A stretch of 64,000 nucleotides of DNA. It comes from Pachyseris speciosa (taxonomy: Eukaryota; Cnidaria; Anthozoa; Scleractinia; Pachyseridae). Shown piece by piece: positions 12,801-23,499 of the stretch; the first letter of the stretch is position 1, and each line of letters opens with the position of its first letter. Below the pieces are notes generated by a model, which saw only the letters and a list, made by a program, of their open reading frames with translations, was not told the origin of the DNA and did not search any database. The stretch is taken from the NCBI GenBank assembly GCA_016490735.1, contig JAEMWC010000665.1, forward strand, positions 187,501 through 251,500, given 5' to 3'. Made by a program: the position numbers and the translations under genes.

Positions 12801-15800
12801 ACGCGATCGTGTCTTCATGCTTCCATTACCACAAGATTTAGAACACTTAGACCATGCACTCCACGTTAAGTTGGTTTCTAAGAGCCACATACATTTTAAA
12901 GTTAATGTTTGTAATAAACAAGCGCCAACGGGGTCTACTCTTATGGTCGACTTCGGAAAATATGTACAAATAACGTCAGTGAATGAATTTTATCGGACCA
13001 AGAGCTGCACCAATTATTTGAGATATTTAAATAATAAATAACCACTATTAATTTTCCAGTAAATCGCACAGAAATATTAGTTTTACATCGACGACATTGG
13101 TGATGGTGGTGGGCTGAGGCTGATGATGAAGATTATCATCATCGTCATCACCCTGATTACAATGGTGATGGTGATGGTGATGGTGATGATGATGGTTATG
13201 GTTATGGTGGTGGTGACGGTGACGGTGATGGTGTTGGCGGTGGTGGTGATGACGGTGGCGATAATGATGATGGTGGTGGTAGTTACGGTTGCGATGATGA
13301 TGAGGCAAGAATAAGCTTTGGAGAATAAGATGTGAACTTTTATTCATATCTGAAACAACTTTTTCGCTGTACAGGGCGATCGATATAATAGGTTGACAGT
13401 ATCTGTACTGTTGCACAACCGTAGCAGATATTGGCTAAATATTTTAATTTGAATAATAAGTAATATATCCCTTTGAAAACGTTAAATTTATACCATTGCA
13501 AGCGCCCGCAAAGGTAACTTTTGAATGCAGCGTTTTAACCAAGTTTCACATTTTCTAATTTTGGGTACCTAATATAAAGGTAATTTGGATTTATTTATGT
13601 CTTCAAAGTTTCTTTTGTGTGGCTAAAAATGATTTTAAGTTACGATTGTTTTCCGTCTAGGCTTAGTAACGAAACTATTCCCAAGCTAAATAAGGTTGAA
13701 GCGAAAACTTGATTTGTTTCCCTTTTTGTAGGATGAATTTCAAGTTCAAAGATCAGCAAAGATCTTTCTAGAAATGTAGGGCTAAGGGCTCTTACCAGTT
13801 TTGATATGACTGTTTACAAAAACATTCAAGTTCTTTTCTCCAGACCCAGGATCTGGAATGTCCGCAATGGTTTCAATCGCCCCCTCCTTCGAAACAGCTG
13901 ACCTCTTCTGCCTGGACCTTTTAAACTTTGCTGCAAGTGGCGTAAAAAGACTTTCCACATCTTTTTCATCCTCTCTGTACATCTTTTCCAGTTCATTTAA
14001 GTCTCTCTGGTCACCACTGTTTACAGACCGAAGCACTGATGCAAGCTGAGTTTGGGCGTCTGTGCCGAAATTCCACACTTCCTTATAATCTGAACTTAAA
14101 ACTTTGCCGTCTGGAGTCAAATCACGAAATACGCTATCTTTGATGTCCGATGTCGTCGACTCTTTCTTTGCACCAATCTGTTGATGGTTATCACCTTCAT
14201 CACTATCACTGATATTTTGAAAAAACAACATTAATTTTTCCTGATTCGTTTTTATTGAGTCACTGTTAGCAATTTGTGGCGTCTTAGTCTTGTTACCATT
14301 TTGCAATGGGCTAGTAAACGTGTTTTGTGATATAGTTCTCGAACTAGTTGGGCCACCCACGTGATTCACGAGTGTATTAAAGCCATGTTTGTCCACATCC
14401 TGCACTGCGTCAAGATACGTTAAGTCGTGTTCGCTTTCTTTCATCAATGCTCGTGACAACTGCTCCTCAAAGTCGCGGCTTCGAAATGTGCCATCATTAA
14501 ACTCAGTTGCTTCCTCTTCTACATCCCTCTTCACTGAAAATGTTTTTGCCCTCGTGCGAATATCTTTGGGAGACCAGGGACGAGGAGCACGTACACGCCT
14601 CTTCATGCCGATTACGTCAGCTACACCGTTTAACAAACCTTTCACACTGTTCGTGTCATGCTTTTGAACGGACTTCACATACTGCAAATCCCCTTCACTT
14701 TCTTTCCGCAGTGTTTCTAGGATGAAACCTTCATCATCGAAGTTATTGACCGAATCAAGCGGTATTGCATCACCATTTAGAATTCTATTTTCCTTCAAAA
14801 TCACTGGCCCATCCGTTTTGGCGCTGTCTAAATCCCCACCAGGCGAAAACTCGCTTTTCTTGGCAATCTGGCTATTCTTAGTGTTTACCTTAACAATTTT
14901 GTGTTGTTTGGCTTTCTTATCCAATAACCTTCCCAGGTGTTTTTCCCCTTCAGAATCCTTAGACTGCCTTGTACCTTTACGTTCAAACTTTGAGACGTCG
15001 GGGTAGAAAAAGGTATAACTTGGATCTTGTTCGTCAAAAGGAAGTGACTCAAACCCTTTAAAATTTCTTTGTTGCCTGTCGTAATCCTTTATGATCGCTT
15101 CAGAAATATCTTCCTGAACTTCAGGGTTCAGATCTCTAATTTGATCCAGATCATCATTTAGCACGTTAGTATGGGCCTCCCACGATTCTAAGTCTCTCTT
15201 GTTGCGTTTTTTCTTTTTATGGTTACGAACCGAAAGGTGGCTATGAAGTGAAGGTGATGGGGGCTTGATATATATTTTTTTGTGTGGTACTTTATGAACA
15301 TTTGGATGTTTAGCCGACTGTTTTCTTACGGCTTCAGAAATTTTCTGTGGTAATATTTTATCCATAAGATACGCCGGTGAGACCTCTGTCAACTGTTTGC
15401 TCTCTTCTTCTCTCTTCGTGCCAGGTTCCTGTCTCCTGTCTGAAGTATGTGACCCATGCGCCAGGTGTTTTTCAAGTTCCTTCATGTCATTTTTCGTCAG
15501 CCCAAATATGACAGACGTTGGACTTATTTCAGATTCTCGAGTCGCTGGTTGATTGCGTGATGTCGTCGGTTTCACTGCCAGGGAAACATGGCTCGATGAC
15601 TTTTTAGCATTTTTAAGTCTCCGTTGAGACACAGGAACAATTGAAGAGGAATTAGAAGATTTAGTCCTTAGTTTCAGAGATTTTATCTTGGCGTGTTTTG
15701 AAGAATTGTGTTTCGTGTGTATTTGCCTTTTCTTTTCTGCTTGGACATCTGTGTCTTGTGGAGGGATCGCTTGATATTGCGTCATAAAGTTCACTCCATT

Positions 15801-18604
15801 TCTGCCATTGATCAAGTCAGTTTGGTCATCTCCCTCATTCTGCACTTTGTTCATGAAGGATGACTTCGGTTTATTATATGAGCCGTAAAAACCTTGAAGA
15901 TTTTGCATAGGGGCCAAGTCCACGGCGGATATATCTGAAATGGTTTTTGGACCTAAAATCATGGGGCCTACTGATTCACCTTCCATCTTCGTTCCGTCCT
16001 TATAGCTTAGCTGGTTGTCATAGGGTGAGCTGGTTGATCTGGAAGTTGTTTCCATATTTGCACCTGTGTAATTGCCAGCGTGAGTGGCAGCCGAATCAGC
16101 ACTTCCTTGATATTGATTGTTCCCTTGTTGGTTAGCCATTGCAGCTAAATTATTGTCTTCCTTCATAACTGAAGATAGAATTTGTTCATTTTGCATGTTC
16201 TCTGTGTGGAGCATATCGTTACTAGGCGCAAATGATTCTGCAAGTTGAGCTTTTGCAAGAGAATTATCCCGAATTTGGTCAAAGAGATACCTCGCTTCTC
16301 CACTGTCTTCTTTTGACAAATTAACATTAAGACCAGGTAGAAGTTCTTGTACAAGCTGTCCAGCGTCGTTTATTTTTTGTTCAAGATATTTTGCTTCTTT
16401 GTCTTCTTCTTCTTGGAGCTGCTGTTGACTTATGTAAGGGACTACTGAATTGGAGAACTCTTCTCTAGCCACTGGGTCACCCATTAAGTTCATTTGTATG
16501 TAATTCGTCTCCGCAGGATCTAATTTCGCAATGTTGAATAGAACAGGTGACGCTGTTTTCTGAGTTGAAGAGTATTCATCGTGTGCCAGAGTTGGTTTAT
16601 TGCCTAAGAAATGTTCGCCAGTGACTTTCAAGTCATCACTCTCTTCTATTCCTGTACTGTTTTCTTTGCTTGAATCGGAATTGTATCCGTTTTGGTTCAT
16701 ATCACCTACTCTTTGATCTTCATCACGAGCACCATCTTCCAAATATTTGATGACGTTTTCACCGTCGGAAATAAAACTGTTTACAGTGGGGATGGCAACT
16801 GGATTAGAACCCAAACCTTGTTGTTTACCTGCTTCAATAGTGTGGCTGCTCCCATGCCTGTCGACATATTTGAGAACAAATAAGGGGTTGCTGTAAATGG
16901 TGCGGTTGATATGATTAACACCATCGTTATGGGCTTCCTTGTTAACAGGTTTATTGCTTGTCTCTTTTTGAGTGCCTGGTTTAACACCAGTGTTGTCTTG
17001 AAAATTTTGAATGCTTGTGATAGGGAACTTATTTGTATGAGCTACCTGACTTATAGGTTTTCCTTTCGCCGCTAACTGAGCGCCCGGGTTGTCTTGACTA
17101 TTAACACTTGTTGTTTTAGAGATACCATGTATGGAAGACGCTGATGTACTAATGTTCAGATGATATTGTACTTGAGATGGTCCTTGGATAGAAGTAATTA
17201 ATATTTGATTGCCAGTTTTCACTTTGCTTGTCGGTTCATTGATGGGCTTCGTTTTAAAATCGGCATTGACTTTTACTTTCCCAGCATCGAGCTGTGACAA
17301 TTTATCACTTTGTTTGATAAGCGCCTGCGCTATGACATTTGCCCATGTATTCTTTACTGATGGATGCTTAGCCAATTGCAGTGAAACGAACTTTGTTCCC
17401 TGGTCACCAAGGCGCTCTATAACACGTTGCACTAGTTCTGGAAGCTGAACGTTCACTGACTCTTGTGCTGAGTTTTCAACTCGTCCCTTCGATGGTACTG
17501 ACTGGGACTTTTGGTCACTTTCACTTTTGTTCAAATTAGGCTCGTTATTATTATCTATATTGGTCATAGGAAGCATTTTATCGTCCCCAGTGTTTGGGAA
17601 TGACACAGCGCCAACGTTTCCATCTCGACCAGGGACGTGGCTTGCGTTGGTTGCGGTTATCTCAGTTTGAATTTCCATGGAGTGTGTAGTAGAGGTACCA
17701 TGATCATCTGTTTGTGTTGTTTTGTTATTCAGAGATTCCAAAGGTGGATCGTGCGAATTAGCTTCTCGGTTTAATAGGTATGAATCTTCAGATACTGGAT
17801 CGTTTAATACTTGCTCTCCCGCTGTAGTTGCATTTGTAAATATGTTTTCCTTTCCTGATGATGTTAATTTTTGCGGGGCACTAACATTGCTGGTCTTTCG
17901 TTTTTTACTTTGCTTCACAATCGACCCACTTCTGCTCTTATTCTCAACTTGAAAGCCAGACATCTTGGCTCCCGGGTGTTCCAGTCCAGAAGATGATAAA
18001 GTGTCCTCGTCAAACTCATTATCTTCATTGTACTCTGGAGCAGTATCTCTCAAAATGGCTTTATCGTTGAGGTCACTTACTGGATTGCGTGGTGAAAGTT
18101 TTGAGTAGTTAGTTTTGATCGCGTCTACGGTAGAATTTATCGTCCGCTGAGTATTTCCATTATTCTTCTCCGTTGAGAGAGACACTAACAGCTTTCCACT
18201 CTTTACACCTAAAATTAAACGCAATATTCAAGTTAGAAGCAAGTTCGTTTAATTTGAATTGTTTTAACTGCTTTTGGGCTATCTAACCCGGGTTTCCAAG
18301 ACACATAGACGATGAACATCTTGCTTCAGTCTGCCTCCCTAGCCATTCAGGTGCACCGGTATAGGGATGACATGGTGCACCCAATCTGAATCAGTCCTAC
18401 TGTCATCCCACAGAAAGCTTTTAGGTAACAATCAAACGACCTTTTATATACTTCAACCTTAACCACATGATGTCCGCACTACGATTAGTAGACCAAAAAT
18501 TAAAAACGTAACTTACCTTTAACATCTTTTGCAACTGTGTCAACACAACGAAACTGCACCAAAAACAAAATAGTTCCTAGAATCATAAATTCTGCCCAAT
18601 CCAT
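6267..18604 (-). CDS. Secreted multi-TSP1 protein with 1471-residue cysteine-free region
   Basis: Seven exons: 18517-18604, 13796-18208, 12707-12877, 11252-11434, 9002-9655, 7932-8165 and 6267-6583. Every junction is phase 1 and every internal exon length is a multiple of three. Translation gives about 2019 residues: a signal peptide (1 to about 20), a long acidic and basic low-complexity region without cysteine (30-1500), then five TSP1 modules near 1501-1557, 1558-1618, 1780-1836, 1837-1893 and 1925-1972. Each TSP1 has the WxxW and CSx[ST]CG signatures known to be C-mannosylated and O-fucosylated in this family, so the product should pass through the ER to the extracellular matrix or surface. 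No transmembrane segment is seen. Orthologue unknown; function not assigned. The 3' end is uncertain because the last exon may continue into another exon. Confidence 0.85.
6640..7210. repeat. Nested foldback sequences in TSP1 intron
   Basis: Three nested inverted repeats: an outer pair at 6712-6850 (GGACCGAGTGGAGTACAATT and AATTGTACGACACGAGGTCC), a second pair TAATCGTATCTATAACAAA (6849) and TTTGTTATAGATACGATTA (7132), and an inner pair around 7004-7075 (CACGTGGGTATCCAATTACA and its complement). The outer edges carry fragments GGCGCTTAT and CGCTTAATCGAGTAAATACG that resemble the element at 58936-59365. No coding capacity. Confidence 0.65.
7440..7800 (-). mobile_element. Probable retroposon 3' end with (TTGAA)n tail
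   Basis: On the minus strand the sequence ends GTGTGAAAAAAATTGAATTG followed by repeats of ATTGA near 7440-7470, the look of a LINE or SINE tail. No protein motif seen and the 5' end is undefined. It lies in the TSP1 intron between the two last exons. Confidence 0.35.
7932..8165 (-). CDS. TSP1 gene exon 6: TSP1 repeat 4 plus spacer
   Basis: 78 residues: TSP1 with FTPWSDWSECSKTCGTD, PPPSYGGEDCEG and RPPCPP, then about 20 spacer residues. Acceptor TTTTTTGCTCAAG, donor AATG|GTGAGA. The ORF on the opposite strand here is a shadow. Confidence 0.88.
9002..9655 (-). CDS. TSP1 gene exon 5: linker plus TSP1 repeat 3
   Basis: 218 residues: a linker of about 160 residues rich in Ser, Gln, Leu and Pro without cysteine, then a TSP1 module with FTPWNGWTRCSASCGRG and ending RRCRIRRCPG. 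Donor CCCAG|GTAGAG. The acceptor (TTGCATGCAG) has a weak pyrimidine tract and lies only about 20 bases from the end of a Penelope-like insertion, so the insertion may have replaced part of the original splice signal. Confidence 0.85.
9676..10116 (-). pseudogene. Penelope-like element, GIY-YIG endonuclease end
   Basis: Minus-strand ORF with YKCDLCDAEYVGYTSRHLHQ and the following RIDEH and GKHLKNDHG: the zinc-knuckle CxxC, the YVGYTSR form of the GIY-YIG motif, and the conserved Arg. This is the C-terminal endonuclease of Penelope-like retroelements. The reverse transcriptase that should precede it is not present upstream (10117-10600), so the copy is 5'-truncated. The ORF continues to a stop at 9676 and runs through the hairpin at 9734-9750. 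It lies in the intron just upstream of TSP1 exon 5. Confidence 0.8.
10622..10915. mobile_element. Foldback MITE, 294 bp, inside TSP1 intron
   Basis: Terminal inverted repeats of more than 40 bp start GGCCGTTTTCACACTAGAGA and end with the reverse complement. ATT occurs on both sides (10619-10621 and 10916-10918). The interior repeats the motif GACGGACAAATCGTC and variants in both orientations at least six times, so nearly the whole element folds. No coding capacity; superfamily not assigned. Confidence 0.75.
11252..11434 (-). CDS. TSP1 gene exon 4: TSP1 repeat 2
   Basis: 61 residues with TTWTEWSACSETCGPN, PPPAYGGKDCSG and a C-terminal CRSKECP, the classic TSP1 pattern. Acceptor TTATCTTAG, donor GCTG|GTCAGT. 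Symmetrical phase 1. Confidence 0.9.
11505..11550 (+). repeat. GGGAAGAGGA short tandem repeat
   Basis: About three to four purine-rich units of GGAGGGAAGA in the intron before TSP1 exon 4. Simple repeat. Confidence 0.6.
11719..12706. other. TSP1 intron, no clear element
   Basis: AT-rich intron. The motif CAGCCACCTAGG appears twice (near 12034 and 12143). No exon or transposon ends are recognised. Confidence 0.4.
12707..12877 (-). CDS. TSP1 gene exon 3: TSP1 repeat 1
   Basis: 57 residues carrying one TSP1 module with TWSAWSKCSKSCGNG and six cysteines. Acceptor GTGGCTCTTAG and donor CCCAA|GTAAGG are clear. The module lacks the usual GG(K/E)xC loop and has FVRCPGW instead. Confidence 0.9.
13090..13312 (+). 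repeat. GATGGT-rich microsatellite in TSP1 intron
   Basis: Imperfect GATGGT, GGTGAT and GATGAT trinucleotides over about 220 bases. The minus strand reads as a run of His codons; this is a by-product of the repeat and not a protein. Confidence 0.85.
13796..18208 (-). CDS. TSP1 gene exon 2: 1471-residue cysteine-free region
   Basis: A single open exon of 4413 bases between acceptor TTTAATTTTAG and donor ACTG|GTAAGA. It contains no cysteine at all. It is rich in Ser, Asn, Gln, Lys, Asp and Glu and is probably disordered. Likely proprotein-convertase sites are KRSRQKRS (residue about 1459), KRNKRD (about 1031), SVKRD (about 1254) and KRRVR (about 1233). A motif of the form [KE]E[SD]xx[DA]xxY[LV] recurs: EDKEAKYL (16380-16413), EDSGEARYL (16283-16310), KESEGDLQYV (14672-14709) and KESEHDLTYL (14410-14446). 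No known domain was recognised. Confidence 0.85.
18517..18604 (-). CDS. TSP1 gene exon 1: signal peptide
   Basis: Starts with ATG at 18604 and encodes a hydrophobic stretch (MILGTILFLVQF) after a short MDWAEF lead, then about ten residues, and ends in AAAG followed by GTAAG. The phase-1 end joins the giant exon in frame. The start was chosen because it is the first ATG giving a signal peptide; an upstream ATG makes only a six-codon open frame. Confidence 0.85.
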
Positions 18605-18633
18605 CGTTATTTGTTTTCAGTTTCCATTTTATC
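18605..18633 (-). promoter_or_regulatory. 5' UTR segment with six-codon upstream ORF
   Basis: A splice acceptor (CATTTTCAG) ends at 18634, so the first UTR exon lies further upstream. In this 29-base segment an ATG at 18627 opens a six-codon frame that stops at 18607, two bases before the main ATG at 18604. Such an arrangement could lower or tune translation of the TSP1 protein; that is inference. Confidence 0.5.
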
Positions 18634-18745
18634 CTGAAAATGAAGAAGACGTCAATTTATTTTGAGACCAAATTGTTCAGCGGCTTCTCTCAACGTTGAC
18701 ATAGTTGTAAGGCGGACAAACTTCAGTGGAGGATAATTAGTATAC

Positions 18746-19367
18746 AAACCCCTTTCGGCGGCTGGTATATCGGAGTATTTTTTTTAAAGACTTTATTTAC
18801 TACTTCACAAAACACTACAACACTATCTTACATTACACTGCACTACCTCAGTTACATTTACTGGCTTACAATACATCATTTGCTAAATATTACATTGCAT
18901 CACTGTACAAATAACAATTCACAGAAGTTAATTACTAATTGTACAGTTTACAACCACAAAATACAACCATGTTGGACCATAGAAAATAGGGTTGACAATA
19001 AACAAGTACAAAGAAGATAGAAAAGGAAAAATACTTCACGCATTGCAAATGCAGAGAGTGGTCCAATTAGCTTCGTATTTTCTGCAGTTTGCGTTTTTAA
19101 TGGCCATTTGTATAAATATCATATATTCCTCGCAAGAAATCAGTCAGAGCCTCCGAGCTTAAAGGTCTTTCTTACCTTACTGGAAAATAAAATCAAATGT
19201 GAAAGACAATTTGGTATATCGGAGGATAATGTCCGCGGTTGAAAGATTGTCCTAAAAATGGACAGTTGGCTAAGAATGGAAGCTTCGACTGTGAAATTTT
19301 GAGGACAATCTATCAGCCACGGATATTATATTATCCTCCGATATACCAGCAAGCCAGAAAGGGGTTT
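18746..19367. repeat. Foldback element interrupted by a retrocopy
   Basis: Arms AAACCCCTTTCGGCGGCTGG (18746) and its near complement ending AAAGGGGTTT (19367), both adjoining TGGTATATCGGAG. Without the retrocopy at 18776-19211 the element would be about 170 bp and nearly fully self-complementary. Confidence 0.7.
18776..19211 (-). mobile_element. Polyadenylated retrocopy with 13 bp target duplication
   Basis: On the minus strand the insert ends AATAAAGTCTTTAAAAAAAA, a poly(A) signal and tail. It is flanked by a perfect direct repeat TGGTATATCGGAG at 18763-18775 and 19212-19224, as left by LINE-type target-primed insertion. A short open stretch ending IYDIYTNGH and a stop lies near the 5' part, so the source was an mRNA or a LINE 3' end. 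Source gene not recognised. Confidence 0.7.
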
Positions 19368-19369
19368 AT

Positions 19370-20640
19370 TTGATTATTTTATAACCCTCCGATTAATTTT
19401 CATATCTCGTTTACACAGTTGAAAGTTGTTCTTTTAATTATTCAAAGACACAGTTGAAAGTTGAAAATGTTGAAAAACAGTGTTCTGACGACGATTGCGA
19501 ACGACATAGACAAGGGGTGTATTGCCTGATACCCGTCCTCCGATTTGCGCCACGTGATCCAAAATAGCCAACAAAATCGTAACAACAACGACAACTTATT
19601 GACTTTTATTATTCAGCACATCGTGGCAATGTCCAAATATGGTCGTGACGCTCTCAACATTCGTCGTGTGCACTCAACACATATCTTGCGATATAGGGGG
19701 ATTCATTCTTACGTCATTGTTTACATTTGTGCTCATTTGCATACGGCTTTGCTTACAGAAGGAATCATGTTAGATGTGATTTGACTCCAGGCAGCTAATG
19801 AGCTAGTGAAATTTAATACATTGTGAAATGTTTAGCTCTTTAGGTGTAGTATTCAAGGAGATATTGTCTTCCAAAAACTGCAAAATTTCTGGGTGGCAAA
19901 AGCACTAATGAGCTCATACATTCTTTGCAAAATTTTGAGTTTTTAAACCCGCGTTGCACAAAAATTATTCAATACATGAGGCTCATATTCATTTATTTAT
20001 TTGTAGCTCCATCAGAAACTGAATTGTTCATGCTAATGTGGCAAATATTGTAAACAAGGATTCCCCTATACGTACGTGTGTCCCGGAATAAATGATGGCT
20101 TTTCCAGCTAGCTTGCAGTGAACTATGCTGTCATCAAAATGCTGAATAATAAAACAAGTAAGTATCAGGCGATACTGCGCGCGAATTCGCAGGATAATTG
20201 TTAAATAATGCGCAGTTACCACGACGTCATGATCAACTACGCATTACATCGAGAAATAACTGACGAAGTAAAATGGTATACGGTCTTCATTTAAGAAGTG
20301 TTAGTCCCACCGACTTTATTTTTTACGCACCATTCAGTTCGTTTACAGGGAATTTTCATAGCCGAACGTATTCCGGGAACGTATCACAGTTTAGGGAGCT
20401 TTAGAGGTGAGTACGAGTAAAAGATCGAGCACGAGTACGACTTTCTAATTTAGTTCCTCCTTAGAACCCTCATTCTTCCTAACGAAATTGAACAAACGAG
20501 TTTGATGGCTCTAATGAAAAGTTGTACTCACACTCAATCTCCCATTCGCAGTCAAATCTAAAAGGGCCGTAATACCACTCTTGCCATCGCCTTGAACAAA
20601 ATAGTCAAAACTATCCAAAGAAAATAAGTTGTATGCATTC
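19370..20640. other. No gene recognised
   Basis: Sequence upstream of the TSP1 gene. One short segment with splice-like borders (near 20078-20145 on the minus strand) is noted under rejected items. No defined repeat ends. Confidence 0.4.
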
Positions 20641-20935
20641 TTAGTATATACCACACAAGTGAATAGTGCTTTTTGCGTGCTCTGATTGGTTAACTCGGAG
20701 GTAATTAGCAAGAACTATTCACCTCCGAGCAGCCGGCGCGCGAGATTTTACAATTTCCGACCGTTTGTCGGTATATTGTCACACACAGAGGAATGTTTTG
20801 GTCCGCTTATTTAGCTTGTGTAGTATATACTAAAACAATTAGTGTCGGTGAAAGTGGTGGGTATCTACCTCGCCGCTTGGCGGCTCGGTAAATATCCACC
20901 ACTATTCACCTCCACTTCGGTGAATAATTCTTAAT
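20641..20935 (+). mobile_element. Foldback repeat family, copy 1
   Basis: Begins TTAGTATATACCACACAAGT, includes GCGCGCGAGATTTTACAATT and ends with ACTTCGGTGAATAATT. A second copy in the opposite orientation lies at 42146-42450 with about 80 percent identity by eye. Internally, ACCTCGCCGCTTGGCGGCTC makes a hairpin, and GGTGAATA and its complement recur. No coding capacity. Confidence 0.65.
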
Positions 20936-20939
20936 TAAC

Positions 20940-23108
20940 ACATAGAAATGATACTTGGTTTGGGTTAAAGTAAGTCATTTATTACTCTTGCCCGAATTGC
21001 GTTGACTGTGAGACTTGGAGTACGTGAACAGCCATACATATACATTACTTAAAAATTCGGCGTTTTCAGTGGTCTGCGCCAAAAAAGGTGGCAAAAAATA
21101 TCAGCCATCGTCTTGAACAAAATAGTCAAAACTGGTATAGAACTGTTCATTTGCGCTGGTAATGAATTTAAAAAAGTAAGGAAAATGAGAAATTACCTGG
21201 TAGTGGACTAAAATGGTACGTTACGAAACCATTGTAGTATTAAGAGCTCCCGCTGTTCTGCCATTTCAGGCTGTGCGTGAGATTTACCCCTAGATCTCAG
21301 ACTCTCTTGTTTTTGCTTTGTGCTTTTTTTTTGTGCGTATGTGTGTGGTGTGTTTCCAAGGGTTAAATATGGTCGCCTTTTCGTTCTCACTCTATTTTAT
21401 GAGTACTTAACGTTTCTTAGTGTAAAGATATAAAACAGTGATTAAAAAGCTTGACGAATGTCAGAGTGAAAACAGGTCTTTCAATAGTTACACCTGTTTA
21501 AAGGGTCAAGTAATGTTGCGTTTACTTTACTGGATCGTTAAAAAGTTTGAAATGTATATATATCTATATAATTTTTCTTAAGAATTGTAGGGTATTTACC
21601 TTTGAAATCATATTCTAAGTAAGGCTTAAACGTCTCACAAGTCGGAAAATGTAAAAAAGAAATTGTATTATGTAAGTACTGTTAGACAAAACATTACCTC
21701 AAATCGAACGCATCTGTGTCATCCTTCCCGACGTACATTCGATTGTAATTACGAGCCTTAAGACAAACTCAGGGGCATAAAATCCAACGTTTTATAAGCT
21801 TGTGGGGTAACATATATTTTGTCAAGTTTAAACCTTTCAAAATCAATTGAAATCGTCGATACTTTTGCCACAATTGTTAATAATTAACGCTTCTTTTCTA
21901 ACGAAGTGTTCCAGATTACACCAGAGATTGTTTAACCAATCAACACAAAGATACAGAGACAGACGGCTTGTAAAATCAGTCATTCGCTTCAAGAGAAAAT
22001 GAGGGACAGAGAAGGAGACACCCAGTTCGGCCCTTGGGATAAGTTAATTTCATTTTTTCTTGTTCGCGCTTAAACGCTTCAGTGAAGTAATTCATCGCTA
22101 CCCGCAGTTTCCCTGCAGAAAAGTATCGTGCCCTATTTTTTGGTAAATAAGGGTTCAGGTTTCTCCCTTCCTTCCTCTTCGGTTTTGCTTGGCTTTTACA
22201 ATTTCGAACTTGTTGGTTAGCCGGACGTAAAGCTTTGTACAAACTAACTGGAGAGCAAACCATTGTAAGATCGTAATACCCGTTAAGAGCAATACATAAT
22301 CTAAGAGTACATAAAATAAATCATTTATGTCAGCTGAGAATGAAACAGATGAATGTGAGATGTGGTCCTCGAAGTTATGATCAACCTATGCAAGTTTAAT
22401 AAGAAACCGCCCTGCAATCGCAAAGGTCAGGTTCAAGGTTTGGAAACCTGGTCAAGCCTAAATGCCTTTGTCTTCAGATGTACAACCTGTTGCCGGGAAC
22501 CGGAAGCAAATGAGCTCGATGGCTTAATGAAGCTGTAATAATGCGTTTAATTTCCAATAACATCCACAGTAGCTCAAGCTACAGATCCTTCTACTAACCA
22601 CTGACCAACCAAGCATAAAGGTTGCAGCAGTCAGTCACCCCATGTTCAGCCATCAGGTCCTGCTGATATGGCAACTTCGTCTCCAGCAAGCAAGTGATGC
22701 GCACCAGATCAGGACGAGTCATAAAACCAAACACGCCATTAAAGGACTTTGTGCATTGAGACATGTTGGAAGGATAATGTTAACTAAGACTGTTTTACAA
22801 GACAGCGTTCCGTTTTCGAGAGTTCATAAGTCCAGTTTACATGAGAAAAAGGAACATTTTTAGTTTTTTTCTTTAACGCTCATTTTTGTTCTCACTATCA
22901 GTAACTTCCTGTTACTTCAGGCGATATTAGAAAGAAGAAGATCTCGTTTTCCTTAGGAAAAAGGATGTTGCATGAACGCGTAGAAAATAACAGCAACCAC
23001 CGGTACGTGAGAGAGAGAACAGGTGTTAACCTTTTTTTTTTGTAATTTGGGTTGATAAAGTGAGCAAACTTCCCTATTCTAATACTGAAATGCGTCTGTA
23101 TGGTAAGT
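20940..23108. other. No gene recognised
   Basis: Contains a 95-codon minus-strand open frame (21976-22263) without motif or splice context. The rest is AT-rich with no defined repeat. I do not call a gene here. Confidence 0.4.
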
Positions 23109-23110
23109 CT

Positions 23111-23490
23111 ACCCCCGACCGGTTAGCTTAGTGGTAGAGCACCGGACTACCGCGCGGAAGGTTGCGTGTTTAAACCCCGGCCGGACCAACACTCAGGTTC
23201 TTTAAATAATTGAAGTGCTGCCTTTGTAATGACATCTACAAACGGTTAGACGTTCTAGTCTTCTCGGATAGACGGTAGGTCCCATCTCATAATACCTTCA
23301 CTTAATCAGACTCTGTGGGACGTAAAAGAACCACCAGTGACGTAACAAAACTCTGGCTTTGACCACCCCTCAGGTGTCTGTCATATTCCGTTGTTTAGCT
23401 CTCTGACCACTGGAGGTCGACCTTTGTAAGGGACTTCGTGTCCTTGTTGTACCTCCATGGATGTATTTCCTCAATGCTTATAAATAAATA
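23111..23490 (+). mobile_element. tRNA-derived SINE with (AAAT)n tail
   Basis: The head ACCGGTTAGCTTAGTGGTAG is tRNA-like with an A-box, followed by a B-box-like GCGTGTTTAAACCCCGGCC. The body contains TTCTCGGATAGACGGTAGGT and GGGACGTAAAAGAACC, and ends CTTATAAATAAATAAAT. Head, unrelated body and simple tail are the SINE layout. It is full-length or nearly so. Confidence 0.8.
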
Positions 23491-23499
23491 AATTCAAGC

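Noticed and set aside
13048..13416. His-rich open frame, possible metal-binding protein
   Set aside because: Lies wholly in a GATGGT microsatellite inside the TSP1 intron.
20028..20222. Possible minus-strand exon (about 20078-20145) with acceptor TTTATTATTCAG and donor CACAC|GTACGT
   Set aside because: Isolated, about 65 bases, no neighbouring exon and no recognised protein family.
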